Positions 26,318 through 33,812 of a stretch of DNA of 38,369 nt are shown one piece after another. The notes under the pieces are model-generated. The model saw only the letters and a program-made list of their open reading frames with translations. It searched no databases and was not told the DNA's origin. Each line of letters begins with the position of its first letter. Position 1 is the first letter of the stretch. Made by a program: the position numbers and the translations under genes. This DNA comes from Neomegalonema sp. (GTDB taxonomy: Bacteria > Pseudomonadota > Alphaproteobacteria > Rhodobacterales > Rhodobacteraceae): positions 1-38,369 of the forward strand of contig JALEGB010000140.1 in assembly GCA_022760355.1 (NCBI GenBank), given 5' to 3'.

Positions 26318-28426
26318 ATGACGAAGCTCAAGCCGGTGCGCGTCTATATTTCCGCGGCGCGTGGAGAAGAAAAGCTCGTGGCGCATCTCGCCGAGCGGCT
26401 TTCCGCCGCCGGCTTTTCGCCATTCTTCGAGCCGGCGCCCACGCCGGACGCCGAGGCGCACTCGAAGCCGTCGCCCGCAGCCGGCAAAACGCCGCTGATC
26501 GCGCCGCAAAAGCCGAGCGTGGTGGAAACCGCAGCTCAGGAAATTGCGGATACGGCGCGGCGGAAGCGGTTGACCGACGAAATCGCGCAAGCCGATTTCA
26601 TCGTCGCCATCATTGGGTCGACCAGATACTGGCCTTCCGAGCGCGCATGGGAAATCAACGAGGCGATCGCGCACGCCAAGCCAATTCTTAGCGCCATCGC
26701 CGCCATCGACGACCCCGCCGCGCCGCCGCTGGCGCTGCGCAGCCATCCGGCCTTGGCGCTGAAAGCCGAGCAAAGCGAGGCCGCCGCGCAAATCATCGAA
26801 GCCCTCCAACATCTTCGCAGCTGGACCGATGAACGCAGCCGGCTGACGGCGCTTGCTGAAGACTGGCGGGGCGCGCGCCGTCCACGCCGAAAGCTGCTGA
26901 AGGGGCTGGCGCTGCGGCGCGCGGAGGCCTGGCGCTCAACGCCGGCGGGATCCGCGCCCCAAGCCACTGCGCTGCATCACGCCTTTATCGACGCCAGCCG
27001 GCGCTCTATGCTTGGCCGACAGAATAGCCGCATCGCGGTCTTCGCGTCATTGACGATCATCGGCATTGCGTTGGCGCTTCTCGCCGCGCTGCAACAGGTG
27101 GATACCGTCCGAGCGGCCCGCTCGGTCGGCGCCGCCCTGCGCGATGCGATTGCGGCCCACGATGCGGCGGAGAAAAAAGCCGCGGATGCGCGCGATGCGT
27201 TAGCGCGCGCGGAGCGACGGCGCGAACAAGCGGAGCTGCGCAGCAGCGCGGCGGAAGCTAGGCGCGCGGCGGCGGAGGCCCGGCGGGCCGCCGCTGAAGC
27301 GCGAGAGCGGCGCGTGGTGTTCACGAGCTCGCGCACCGAGAGCGAGAAACGCGCAGCGGAAAAGAGCGCCGCGGACGCCAGAGCGGAAGCGGCGAAAGCT
27401 GCGCGCGCTTACGCCGCCGCCGAAGCCTCCCGCAAAGTGGCGGAAAAGAAGGCGCGCACATTGAAAGCGGCTTCGTCGGCGGCGTCGGAACCCGCACGCA
27501 AACGCGCCGAGCGCTATCACGCGCTTAATTTGGCGACGGCGGAGCAGCTGATCCATCAGCTTGCGCCGAAACTCGCCTCGGACCCCACAGCATCGCCGGA
27601 CGCCGCTAAACGCGTGCTGCGTCAGGCGGATCGGGTGCTGGTTGCTCTGTTCGAGACATCAGAAAAGTCGCCGCGCCTGATGCGCGCCAAGGCGGCGCTC
27701 CTCGCCGCGCAGGGAGAAATCGCCTTGCGCGAAGGCGATGCGGATGCGGCCGCGAAGGCGTTTGCGACCAGCGCAGAGTTTACGCTGCTACAACCGACCT
27801 CCAGTGAGCAAGCCTATGAGCTCAGTCGGATATTTGAAAAGCTGGGCGCTGCGCAACACCGGGCGGCGGAGAAGGACGCTGCGCGCGCCGCGTTCGAGGC
27901 GGCGGCCGCCTCCGCGCGCCAAGGAGTAAAAGCCGAACCGAAAAAGAACAAACACCAGCGGCGCTTGATATCCGCGCTGTTCGCGCTCGGAGACTGGAGC
28001 CTGTCCGAGGGCGGAACCGAAGGCGCCCGCGCAGCCTATCGCGAAGCCCTGGCGATTTCAGCGACGCTTGCCGCGGCCGAGCCGGCCCCCGCACGTATGG
28101 CGGACCTCCACAGCGCCGCAATGCTCCGTATCGGGGACCTGGCGAAGGCCGAAGGCGATCGCGCAAAGGCGCTGACCCATTACGAAGAAAGCTTAGCGCT
28201 GCGCCGTCGCATTGCGGCGCCTGGCGGGCCGACAGCGGGGGCGGCGCGCATGCGGATCGTCGAAGCGCTCGCCCGGATTCACGAGACGACTGTTGTGACA
28301 CTGCGCCGTCGCGAAACGCTGGTCGAGATGCTCTCTATTCAGCTTGATCTGCAGGCGCTGGGCCTGCTGCCGCCCAAGCGCGCGCTGCAGATCCCAGAGC
28401 TGCGTGCGAAGCTTCGCGCACTGTGA
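26318..28426 (+). CDS. TIR domain-transmembrane-coiled coil-TPR-like protein
   Basis: A 702-residue protein. Residues about 6-130 form a TIR domain: RVYISAARGEEKLVAHLAERL, then AQADFIVAIIGSTRYWPS, then AWEINEAIAHAKPI with Glu112/Glu115 near the place of the NADase glutamate. A Pro/Ala-rich insertion (about 40-75) interrupts it. A conserved-looking adaptor (about 180-235; ATALHHAFIDASRRS) leads to one transmembrane helix (about 239-258). A very Ala/Arg/Glu-rich coiled coil (about 265-400) and helical TPR-like repeats follow (about 410-690; GEIALREGDADAAAKAFA, GDRAKALTHYEESLALRR). This places TIR inside the cell and the repeats outside, or the reverse. The ATG at 26318 has GGGGAAG upstream. The gene is 75 bases after the helicase gene, probably in the same transcript. 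Bacterial TIR proteins usually degrade NAD or make signal nucleotides in phage defence. Confidence 0.82.
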   Translation: MTKLKPVRVYISAARGEEKLVAHLAERLSAAGFSPFFEPAPTPDAEAHSKPSPAAGKTPLIAPQKPSVVETAAQEIADTARRKRLTDEIAQADFIVAIIGSTRYWPSERAWEINEAIAHAKPILSAIAAIDDPAAPPLALRSHPALALKAEQSEAAAQIIEALQHLRSWTDERSRLTALAEDWRGARRPRRKLLKGLALRRAEAWRSTPAGSAPQATALHHAFIDASRRSMLGRQNSRIAVFASLTIIGIALALLAALQQVDTVRAARSVGAALRDAIAAHDAAEKKAADARDALARAERRREQAELRSSAAEARRAAAEARRAAAEARERRVVFTSSRTESEKRAAEKSAADARAEAAKAARAYAAAEASRKVAEKKARTLKAASSAASEPARKRAERYHALNLATAEQLIHQLAPKLASDPTASPDAAKRVLRQADRVLVALFETSEKSPRLMRAKAALLAAQGEIALREGDADAAAKAFATSAEFTLLQPTSSEQAYELSRIFEKLGAAQHRAAEKDAARAAFEAAAASARQGVKAEPKKNKHQRRLISALFALGDWSLSEGGTEGARAAYREALAISATLAAAEPAPARMADLHSAAMLRIGDLAKAEGDRAKALTHYEESLALRRRIAAPGGPTAGAARMRIVEALARIHETTVVTLRRRETLVEMLSIQLDLQALGLLPPKRALQIPELRAKLRAL

Positions 28427-28476
28427 CGCTTGAGCCTCGACGGATCGAACCTGATCTCGACCGCCAATTGACGGGC

Positions 28477-28500
28477 GCGATCCAAGCACTTTCGGATCGC
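28477..28500. terminator. Hairpin in the convergent gap between TIR and ydcH-like genes
   Basis: GCGATCC (28477-28483) pairs with GGATCGC (28494-28500) across a 10-base loop. It lies between convergent genes, where a bidirectional terminator would be expected, but has no T-run, so the call is tentative. Confidence 0.35.
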
Positions 28501-28535
28501 AGCCCGCCGGACAGGGGCCGAAACCTCAAACCGCC

Positions 28536-28781
28536 CTATGCGGACGCGGCGCGCAAAAGCGGGCTGATCTCATCCAGCAGCTTCAGACGGCGCTTACGCA
28601 GATCCTCGATATGGAAATCATCCATCGGCTCAACATTGGTCTCAGCGCGGTGGATTGTGCGATTCAACTCATGATACTCGTCAGCGAGGCGCGCAAAATG
28701 GGCGTTGCTTGTTTTCAGTTTGGTGATGGTATCCGCATGCTCGGGAAACGCCTCGTGCAGTTCATGGGGCGTGTGGCTCAT
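28536..28781 (-). CDS. YdcH/DUF465 family small protein
   Basis: An 81-residue, highly charged helical protein matching the YdcH/DUF465 family. It begins with HELHEAFPEHADTITKLK and contains FARLADEYHELNRTIHRAE, then a basic segment LRKRRLKLLDEISPLL, which are the family's conserved blocks. Its length is usual for the family. These proteins are predicted to form a short antiparallel coiled coil; no firm function is known. It is convergent with the TIR gene and appears to be a core chromosomal gene marking the edge of the accessory island. Confidence 0.88.
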   Translation of the reverse strand: MSHTPHELHEAFPEHADTITKLKTSNAHFARLADEYHELNRTIHRAETNVEPMDDFHIEDLRKRRLKLLDEISPLLRAASA

Positions 28782-28923
28782 TGCGCAACTCCTGCCGGTT
28801 TAATAACGGGCGGCGTCCGGGCTGGAACGCCGCATAAGCCAATTCGCCAGCTTGGCGCCGCGGCCGCCTTGATCGGCGTCAAGCATTCGCGGCGCTTCAG
28901 ACGCTTATCGCATCGGCGCAGCG

Positions 28924-29292
28924 TTAACTGACCGACGCGGCTTCGCACGGCCGCCACCGCTCCACCTTGGTTTCACGCGTCCGATCCGCCCCAGGCGCAA
29001 CTGCGATGCGAGTCGCCAGCGCCTCATTCAACTGTTCGAAGACAATCCGCATCCCCGCATCCCGTTCGCTTTTCGGTGCAATGTAGCTGAAGCCGTGACG
29101 ATGGATCTCAGCCTTGGGACTGGCGCCGCCGGGCGTGACGATGCGCGTCGGCGAGACTTTCACCTGCTTGCCGTCAAAGCTCCAACATCCATAGATCGCG
29201 TCAGCTCGCGCTGGCTCGGCGGCGCACCAGAAACCAGCCAATAGCCCGGCGCTCAGCGCGCCGCGGCGGATAAGGGACTGTCGGGAGATCAT
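28924..29292 (-). CDS. Secreted hypothetical protein
   Basis: A 122-residue protein with a clear N-terminal export signal: a basic start with paired arginines (SRQSLIRRGALSAG), a hydrophobic core (LLAGFWCAAEP) and a probable cleavage site after ARA near residue 30. The mature part is about 90 residues with two cysteines (YGCWSFDG and WRPCEA) that could form a disulfide. Its short beta-rich appearance suggests a small periplasmic domain. I do not recognise the family. A Tat route is possible from the twin arginine, but the full Tat consensus is absent. Confidence 0.72.
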   Translation of the reverse strand: MISRQSLIRRGALSAGLLAGFWCAAEPARADAIYGCWSFDGKQVKVSPTRIVTPGGASPKAEIHRHGFSYIAPKSERDAGMRIVFEQLNEALATRIAVAPGADRTRETKVERWRPCEAASVS

Positions 29293-29365
29293 GCGGCATC
29301 CTCCAATTCTCTGCAGCAGATCCTAGCGCGCGGACGGCCGAAAGGAAACGCCATGCGCAGCGCGC

Positions 29366-30673
29366 TCAACCGCCCAAGATCTCCGCCAACTGCTCGAACG
29401 CTCCTTCCGGATGATCCGACCTCGCGGCGAAAAACGCATCGAGCTGTGGCCAGATGCGGATCGCCTCGTCGATCGATGGATCCGAGCCCTGCCGGTACAA
29501 GCCGATCTGGATCATCGGCTCCGCCTCTTCATACGCTGCGAGCACCCGCCGCGCGCGGCTGATCAGCTCATTTTCAGCCGGCGTCGCCGCATCCGGCAAG
29601 GAGCGCGAGACGCTGCGGCGCATATCGATCGCTGGAAACCGGCCACGCTCAGCGATATTCCGCGACAAGACAACATGGCCATCCAGTACGCCGCGCGTCA
29701 TGTCGGCGACCGGCTCATCCATGTCCGAGCCAGCGACGAGGACGGTGAACACCGCCGTAATATCGCCGACACCGTCCGGCCCAGGCCCTGCGCGCTCGCA
29801 CAGCCCCGCGATCGCGGCGCCGGTAGATGGTGGAAAACCGCGCAAAGACGCTGTCTCGCCGCCCGTCAACGCGATCTCTCGATGGGCTTCGGCAAACCGT
29901 GTCAGGCTGTCAAACAATAGCAGGACATGTTTGCCTTCATCGCGAAACCGCTCCGCGACGGCTAATGTCAACCAAGAGGCGCGCCGCTTCACCGCGGCGG
30001 GCTGATCAGAGGTGGCCGCAACCACCACAGCGCGCTTCAGCGCCTCTGCGCCCAGCGTGTTGTCAATAAAGTCCCGTACTTCGCGACCACGCTCACCGAT
30101 CAAGCCGATCACGACCACGTCCGCGCTCATCCGCTGCGCCAACGCGCCCATCAGGCGTGATTTACCAACGCCAGAGCCGGCGAAGACGCCAACACGCTGC
30201 CCGCGGCACAGGGGCAGCATCGTATCGAACGCCGCGTGCCCGGTAGAAAGGCGCGCGCCCACCGCTTTGCGGTCAATCGCATTGGGCGGCTGCGCGCGCA
30301 GGGGCGCCGGACGTCCGATCGGCAGCGCCTTACGGCCCCCAAGCGGACGGCCATCCGCATCGACGACATGTCCAAGCCAAGCGAGCCCGGGCGTGGGATC
30401 GGCTTTTGCGTCCAACTGCACCCGGTCGCCGATCGCCGCGCCGTCGATCGGCTCATAGGCCATGGCGACAGCGCCTGTTTCGGTCAGCGCGATGACTTCG
30501 CCTTCGACGGCGCCGCCATCGCCACGCAGCAGGCGCGCCGCGTCGCCGATGCGCGCAACGCCATCCAAGCCAGAGACGTCGAACCGCGCGTCGCCTAAGC
30601 GCGTTGCGCGCCCGCTAATCCGCACCGGAGCAGCTCGCCGAGCCGCCGCTTCGAAAGTCTCTAGGTTACGCAT
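29366..30673 (-). CDS. fliI: Flagellum-specific export ATPase FliI
   Basis: A 435-residue ATPase of the flagellar type III export apparatus, related to the F1 beta subunit. An N-terminal beta-barrel precedes Walker A AGSGVGKSRL (about 166-175). IGERGREVRDF, LLLFDSLTRFAEAHREI (Walker B) and GGETASLRGFPPS follow, all conserved in FliI. The N-terminal region is short, as in other alphaproteobacterial FliI proteins. FliI forms a hexamer beneath the export gate and helps to unload chaperone-bound subunits. It is transcribed divergently from flgB. The usual partners FliH and a conventional FliJ are not next to it, although a FliJ-like gene ends the opposite-strand cluster. Confidence 0.95.
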   Translation of the reverse strand: MRNLETFEAAARRAAPVRISGRATRLGDARFDVSGLDGVARIGDAARLLRGDGGAVEGEVIALTETGAVAMAYEPIDGAAIGDRVQLDAKADPTPGLAWLGHVVDADGRPLGGRKALPIGRPAPLRAQPPNAIDRKAVGARLSTGHAAFDTMLPLCRGQRVGVFAGSGVGKSRLMGALAQRMSADVVVIGLIGERGREVRDFIDNTLGAEALKRAVVVAATSDQPAAVKRRASWLTLAVAERFRDEGKHVLLLFDSLTRFAEAHREIALTGGETASLRGFPPSTGAAIAGLCERAGPGPDGVGDITAVFTVLVAGSDMDEPVADMTRGVLDGHVVLSRNIAERGRFPAIDMRRSVSRSLPDAATPAENELISRARRVLAAYEEAEPMIQIGLYRQGSDPSIDEAIRIWPQLDAFFAARSDHPEGAFEQLAEILGG

Positions 30674-30756
30674 CTAAACGCTCCTTGAAAACACACGCTT
30701 GTCTTGAACCTTCCATTAATCCTGATTGTATTAAGGTCACCCTATCAGCAGCGGAC

Positions 30757-30797
30757 AACCGTAAGGCAATAATCACCATACGGACGTCTTTACGGTT
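30757..30797. promoter_or_regulatory. Inverted repeat in the fliI/flgB divergent promoter region
   Basis: AACCGTAA (30757-30764) and TTACGGTT (30790-30797) are perfect 8-base inverted repeats, 25 bases apart, about 53 bases before flgB. Two half-sites spaced roughly two and a half helical turns suit a regulator bound between the two operons. No recognised CtrA (TTAA-N7-TTAA) site was found; a TTAA-N11-TTAA at 30716-30734 has wrong spacing. Confidence 0.4.
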
Positions 30798-30849
30798 TCT
30801 TAAGAGCGCTAGAATGGCGCTGAACGAAATCTAGAACGGGATAGTGGCG

Positions 30850-31212
30850 ATGTTCGGTAAAATTGACCTTCTGACCAAAGCCAGCGCGATGGCCCGCCAC
30901 GCGGCGACCCGCCATGGCTATATCTCCGAGAACCTCGCGAACGCCGATACGCCGAACTACAAGGCGCGCGACATCGCAAAGTTCAACCCGGAGGCGGTCA
31001 AGCGCGCGATGGAGGGCGACAAGGTCGACCTCAATATGATGATGCGCCCAACCGTGACGAAGGGCCTGGAAGCCTCGCCAAACGGAAACACCGTCTCCCT
31101 CGAAGATCAGCTCGGCCGCGCTGCAGACGCCAAAGCCCAGCATGAGACCGCTCTCGCCGTCTACAAGAAGGCGATGGACCTCCTCCGGCTCAGCTACAAG
31201 GCGCCGCGTTAA
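30850..31212 (+). CDS. flgB: Flagellar basal-body rod protein FlgB
   Basis: A 120-residue proximal rod protein. The N-terminal flagellar rod signature is present (YISENLANADTPNYKARDI, about 25-43), and the C-terminal helix (ALAVYKKAMDLLRLSYKAPR) is of the type that packs in rod subunits. An in-frame GTG at 30844 would add two residues; the ATG at 30850 is chosen. It is the first gene of the plus-strand flagellar set, with flgC 118 bases downstream. It is exported without a cleaved signal through the flagellar type III apparatus. Confidence 0.92.
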   Translation: MFGKIDLLTKASAMARHAATRHGYISENLANADTPNYKARDIAKFNPEAVKRAMEGDKVDLNMMMRPTVTKGLEASPNGNTVSLEDQLGRAADAKAQHETALAVYKKAMDLLRLSYKAPR

Positions 31213-31330
31213 CGCAGCGCCATTCGCTTCACGCCGGCGCCCAGAAGGCGCGCCGAGAACACGTATGACCTAGCGCCGGACCCGCCTCTCCTCGCGCTGG
31301 GCGCAGCAGCCAGAATAAGGACGCTTCGCC

Positions 31331-31726
31331 ATGCACAGCTTTATGAAATCGCTCAAGGCCTCGACCGCCGGTATGGCGGCGCAAGGCGAGCGCCTCCGCC
31401 TCGTGTCGGAGAACGTCGCCAACGCGCATACGCCGGGCTATCGCCGCAAGCTCGTCAGCTTCACCGAAGCGCTCGACAGCGACTCCGGCGCGAACATGGT
31501 CAAAGTCAGCGGCGTCCGCCTCGACGGCAAGCCATTGAAGAGGGTCTACGATCCCAGCCATCCGCTTAAGGATAAGACCGGCCATGTTGAAATGAGCAAC
31601 GTGGACGTTCTGGTGGAAATCGCCGATGCGCGCGAAGCTCAGCGAAGCTTTGAGGCGAACATGAACATGTTCGATCAAGCGCGCCGTATGTATTCGGGCG
31701 TCATCGAGCTCATCAAGCGTCCGTAA
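31331..31726 (+). CDS. flgC: Flagellar basal-body rod protein FlgC
   Basis: A 131-residue rod protein with the family's N-terminal helix and SENVANAHTPGYRRKLVSF (about 26-44). It also has the central VYDPSHPL and NVDVLVEIADAREAQRSFEANMNMF, and a C-terminal helix. AAGGA lies about ten bases upstream of the ATG. It stacks with FlgB and FlgF to build the proximal rod. FliE, which joins the rod to the MS ring, is the next gene. Confidence 0.94.
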   Translation: MHSFMKSLKASTAGMAAQGERLRLVSENVANAHTPGYRRKLVSFTEALDSDSGANMVKVSGVRLDGKPLKRVYDPSHPLKDKTGHVEMSNVDVLVEIADAREAQRSFEANMNMFDQARRMYSGVIELIKRP

Positions 31727-31861
31727 CACTCGCAATTGCTGAACCGAGCCAAGCTCGGGACAGCGTTGATCATCTCATTTAGTCGCGCGGCCTTCCCAAT
31801 ACTCCCGCTCAAGCCACGCTACGCTACGCCGCGCCTAAACTGCGCCAGAAGGAACAGGAAG

Positions 31862-32182
31862 ATGGATCTCTCCAGCTCGACGATTGACAAACTCTACAGC
31901 GCGGCCCTCAAAGCCAGCCAGCCCAACGAAGCCGGCAAAAGCGACGCGGATGACAAATCCAGCGCCGACAGCTTTGTCAGCACGGTAACCGCCGCAACCA
32001 AAGAGACGGCGGCCACAATCAAACGCGGCGAAGAAACCGCCCAGGATATGATGGCCGGCAAAGCCGATGCGCACTCCGTTGTGGAAGCCTTGGCGGCGAC
32101 GGAAATGGCGCTCGAGATGGCGGTATCGGTCCGCGATCGGGTGGTTCAGGCCTATCAAGAAATTCTGCGGATGCCGGTCTGA
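31862..32182 (+). CDS. fliE: Flagellar hook-basal body complex protein FliE
   Basis: A 106-residue protein that links the MS ring to the rod. The C-terminal half carries the family pattern: ATEMALEMAVSVRDRVVQAYQEILRMPV ends the protein (given here as its blocks MALEMAVSVRDRVV and AYQEILRMPV). The frame is open from 31736, but the ATG at 31862 gives the usual length and is preceded by AGGAACAGGAAG. The N-terminal part is Ser/Ala/Lys-rich and variable, as in other FliE proteins. A palindromic repeat lies between this gene and fliQ. Confidence 0.9.
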   Translation: MDLSSSTIDKLYSAALKASQPNEAGKSDADDKSSADSFVSTVTAATKETAATIKRGEETAQDMMAGKADAHSVVEALAATEMALEMAVSVRDRVVQAYQEILRMPV

Positions 32183-32294
32183 CGCTGGATGGGCTTCGCC
32201 CAATCTGACCGGACCGGTTCGCCGGACGCGCCCCGAAGCCCTGAGGGGCGCGCACAACAACCGCGAAGTCGAACGCTCCCCGTCGCACGCCGTC

Positions 32295-32360
32295 CTAGAG
32301 CGATTTGAAGTTAGATGGACCCATCTAACGGCACGCAAATCGCGACCAAACAAGCTCTAG
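32295..32360. repeat. Intact 66-bp palindromic repeat element between fliE and fliQ
   Basis: The ends are perfect inverted repeats CTAGAGC and GCTCTAG. Inside, GCGATTTG (32299-32306) pairs with CAAATCGC (32335-32342), and TTAGATGG with CCATCTAA (32311-32328) forms an 8-base stem with a 2-base loop. The whole folds into a nested hairpin. A diverged copy occurs inside hypF. Such repeats are non-coding mobile-like units with no transposase of their own. Confidence 0.9.
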
Positions 32361-32438
32361 GGCGGCGGCGGCTCCGTCTTTTTTTTGCTTGATCGCCGCC
32401 CTGCGCCTGACGCCGCGCCGATCCCACGAGGCGAACCG

Positions 32439-32705
32439 ATGAAAGACGCCGAGATTCTCAGCATGTTGCGCGAGTCCATTTGGGTCGCGGTCGGGATGTC
32501 GACGCCAATGCTGGCGGCCGCCTTGATCGTAGGCCTCACCATCGGCGTGCTCCAAGCCCTAACGTCGATCCAGGAGCTGACGCTAACCTTCGTGCCGAAG
32601 ATCGCCGCGCTCGGCGCGGTTCTCTGGATGTCGCTTGACTATATGGGCCGCACGATCGTCGGCATGTTTCAGAACACAATCATCCCGACGATTGCAGGGG
32701 GCTGA
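32439..32705 (+). CDS. fliQ: Flagellar export gate protein FliQ
   Basis: An 88-residue membrane protein with two hydrophobic helices (about 14-38 and 50-75). The family blocks TPMLAAALIVGLTIGVLQALTSIQE (in part: GLTIGVLQALTSIQELTLTFVPK) are present. FliQ joins FliP and FliR in the export gate. The frame is open from 32385, but the ATG at 32439 with GAGG eight bases upstream gives the standard length. It is followed after two bases by the transglycosylase gene, suggesting coupled translation. Confidence 0.93.
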   Translation: MKDAEILSMLRESIWVAVGMSTPMLAAALIVGLTIGVLQALTSIQELTLTFVPKIAALGAVLWMSLDYMGRTIVGMFQNTIIPTIAGG

Positions 32706-32707
32706 GA

Positions 32708-33775
32708 ATGCGCTCGCTTGCCCATGGCGCCGTCGCCCTCGCGCTGAGCGCCGCCGCTGGCGCGCTGCTTACGAACGCAGGGGCGCCGATCGCTTTGGCG
32801 ACCCCGGCCACGCCGCTCACGGCGGCCGCGCCGCTCGCCGCCACCGCGCCACAGGCCCCGCACGAGCTCTGCCAAGCTGCGACGGAGATGGCGGAGAAAG
32901 CGCAGAAGCTGCCGAGCCGGCTATTGCGAGCGGTGTCGCTGGTCGAGAGCGGGCGTCAGATCAAAGGCGCGCGTGAGGCCTGGCCCTGGACCATCAATCT
33001 CGAAGGCGCCGGCCGTTGGTTTAAAACCCGCGCCGAAGCGCTCGCCTTTGCCCGAGCCGCGCTGAAAAAGGGCAAAACCTCTTTCGATGTCGGCTGCATG
33101 CAGATCAATTATCGCTGGCACGCCAAACACTTCAAATCGCTTGAGGAGATGTTTGACCCGCTGAAAAATGCGGATTACGCGGCCCGTTATTTGAGCAGGT
33201 TGCAAGCGGAGACAGGCGATTGGATGGCCGCCGCGGGGTATTATCACTCGCGCACGCCCAGCCTCTCGACCAAATATAAAGCCCGGATCGCCATCGCCTA
33301 TCGTCAGGCCCGCGCAGAAGAACGGCTGGCCCGCAAAGAGGTTGTAATGCCGGCGCCGCTGGCCAAGAGCTACGCCAAGGCGGACGCTGAGGCGAAGGCG
33401 AAAGTCATCAAGGCGGTTGCGACCGAAGTCGCCAAGCCGGGACCGCGTCGCGGACGCTGGCCCGGATATGGCGGCAAGAAGTTGATCGATTTTGCGCGCA
33501 CGCCGAAGGACGGCGGCGATGCGGCGGCGTGGCGTGGCTTGGTGCGCGCGTCCCAGCCGCTCGTCGACGCGGAGCTCAGGCTGACAACGCCCCCCAGGCG
33601 CAAACCCAAGACGGCCGGCGTCACTGAGAAGCTGACATCGGCGCCGGCGAAGCCGTCAGCGCCGAAGCCCACATATGCGCCGCCTTCCGCCGGCGGCCTT
33701 TCGCTCAGCGGGCTGATCTCCCCACCCGCCAAAGGCGGCGGACTGATCAGACCCGCCAAACCGTTCTTCAAATGA
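32708..33775 (+). CDS. Lytic transglycosylase (SLT domain), probably flagellum-dedicated
   Basis: A 355-residue protein. A signal peptide (about 1-30) precedes an SLT-type lytic transglycosylase domain (about 55-200). The catalytic Glu80 lies in SLVESGR. The supporting motifs FDVGCMQINYRWH, YAARYLSRL and AAGYYHS are in order. The C-terminal 150 residues are Lys/Ala/Pro-rich and disordered, ending in Gly/Pro repeats. It should cleave peptidoglycan to let the rod through. In alphaproteobacteria whose FlgJ lacks a peptidoglycan hydrolase domain, a separate enzyme such as SltF of Rhodobacter sphaeroides performs this. The position between fliQ and flhA supports the same role here. A general cell-wall role cannot be excluded. 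Confidence 0.88.
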   Translation: MRSLAHGAVALALSAAAGALLTNAGAPIALATPATPLTAAAPLAATAPQAPHELCQAATEMAEKAQKLPSRLLRAVSLVESGRQIKGAREAWPWTINLEGAGRWFKTRAEALAFARAALKKGKTSFDVGCMQINYRWHAKHFKSLEEMFDPLKNADYAARYLSRLQAETGDWMAAAGYYHSRTPSLSTKYKARIAIAYRQARAEERLARKEVVMPAPLAKSYAKADAEAKAKVIKAVATEVAKPGPRRGRWPGYGGKKLIDFARTPKDGGDAAAWRGLVRASQPLVDAELRLTTPPRRKPKTAGVTEKLTSAPAKPSAPKPTYAPPSAGGLSLSGLISPPAKGGGLIRPAKPFFK

Positions 33776-33812
33776 TGCGCATCCGACTAAACAAGCGCCG
33801 AGGATCGCTCTA

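Noticed and set aside
14906-28426. Mobile island with integrase or att sites
   Set aside because: No integrase, transposase, tRNA gene or flanking direct repeat is visible; transfer is possible but not shown by the sequence.
30716-30734. CtrA-like box TTAA...TTAA upstream of flgB
   Set aside because: Spacing is 11 bases instead of 7, so it does not meet the CtrA consensus.
31736-31861. Upstream extension of fliE
   Set aside because: Adds 42 atypical residues; the ATG at 31862 has a good ribosome site and gives normal FliE length.
32361-32400. GGCGGCG ... T8 ... CGCCGCC as a terminator between fliE and fliQ
   Set aside because: The T-run lies within the loop rather than after the stem, so it does not have terminator form.
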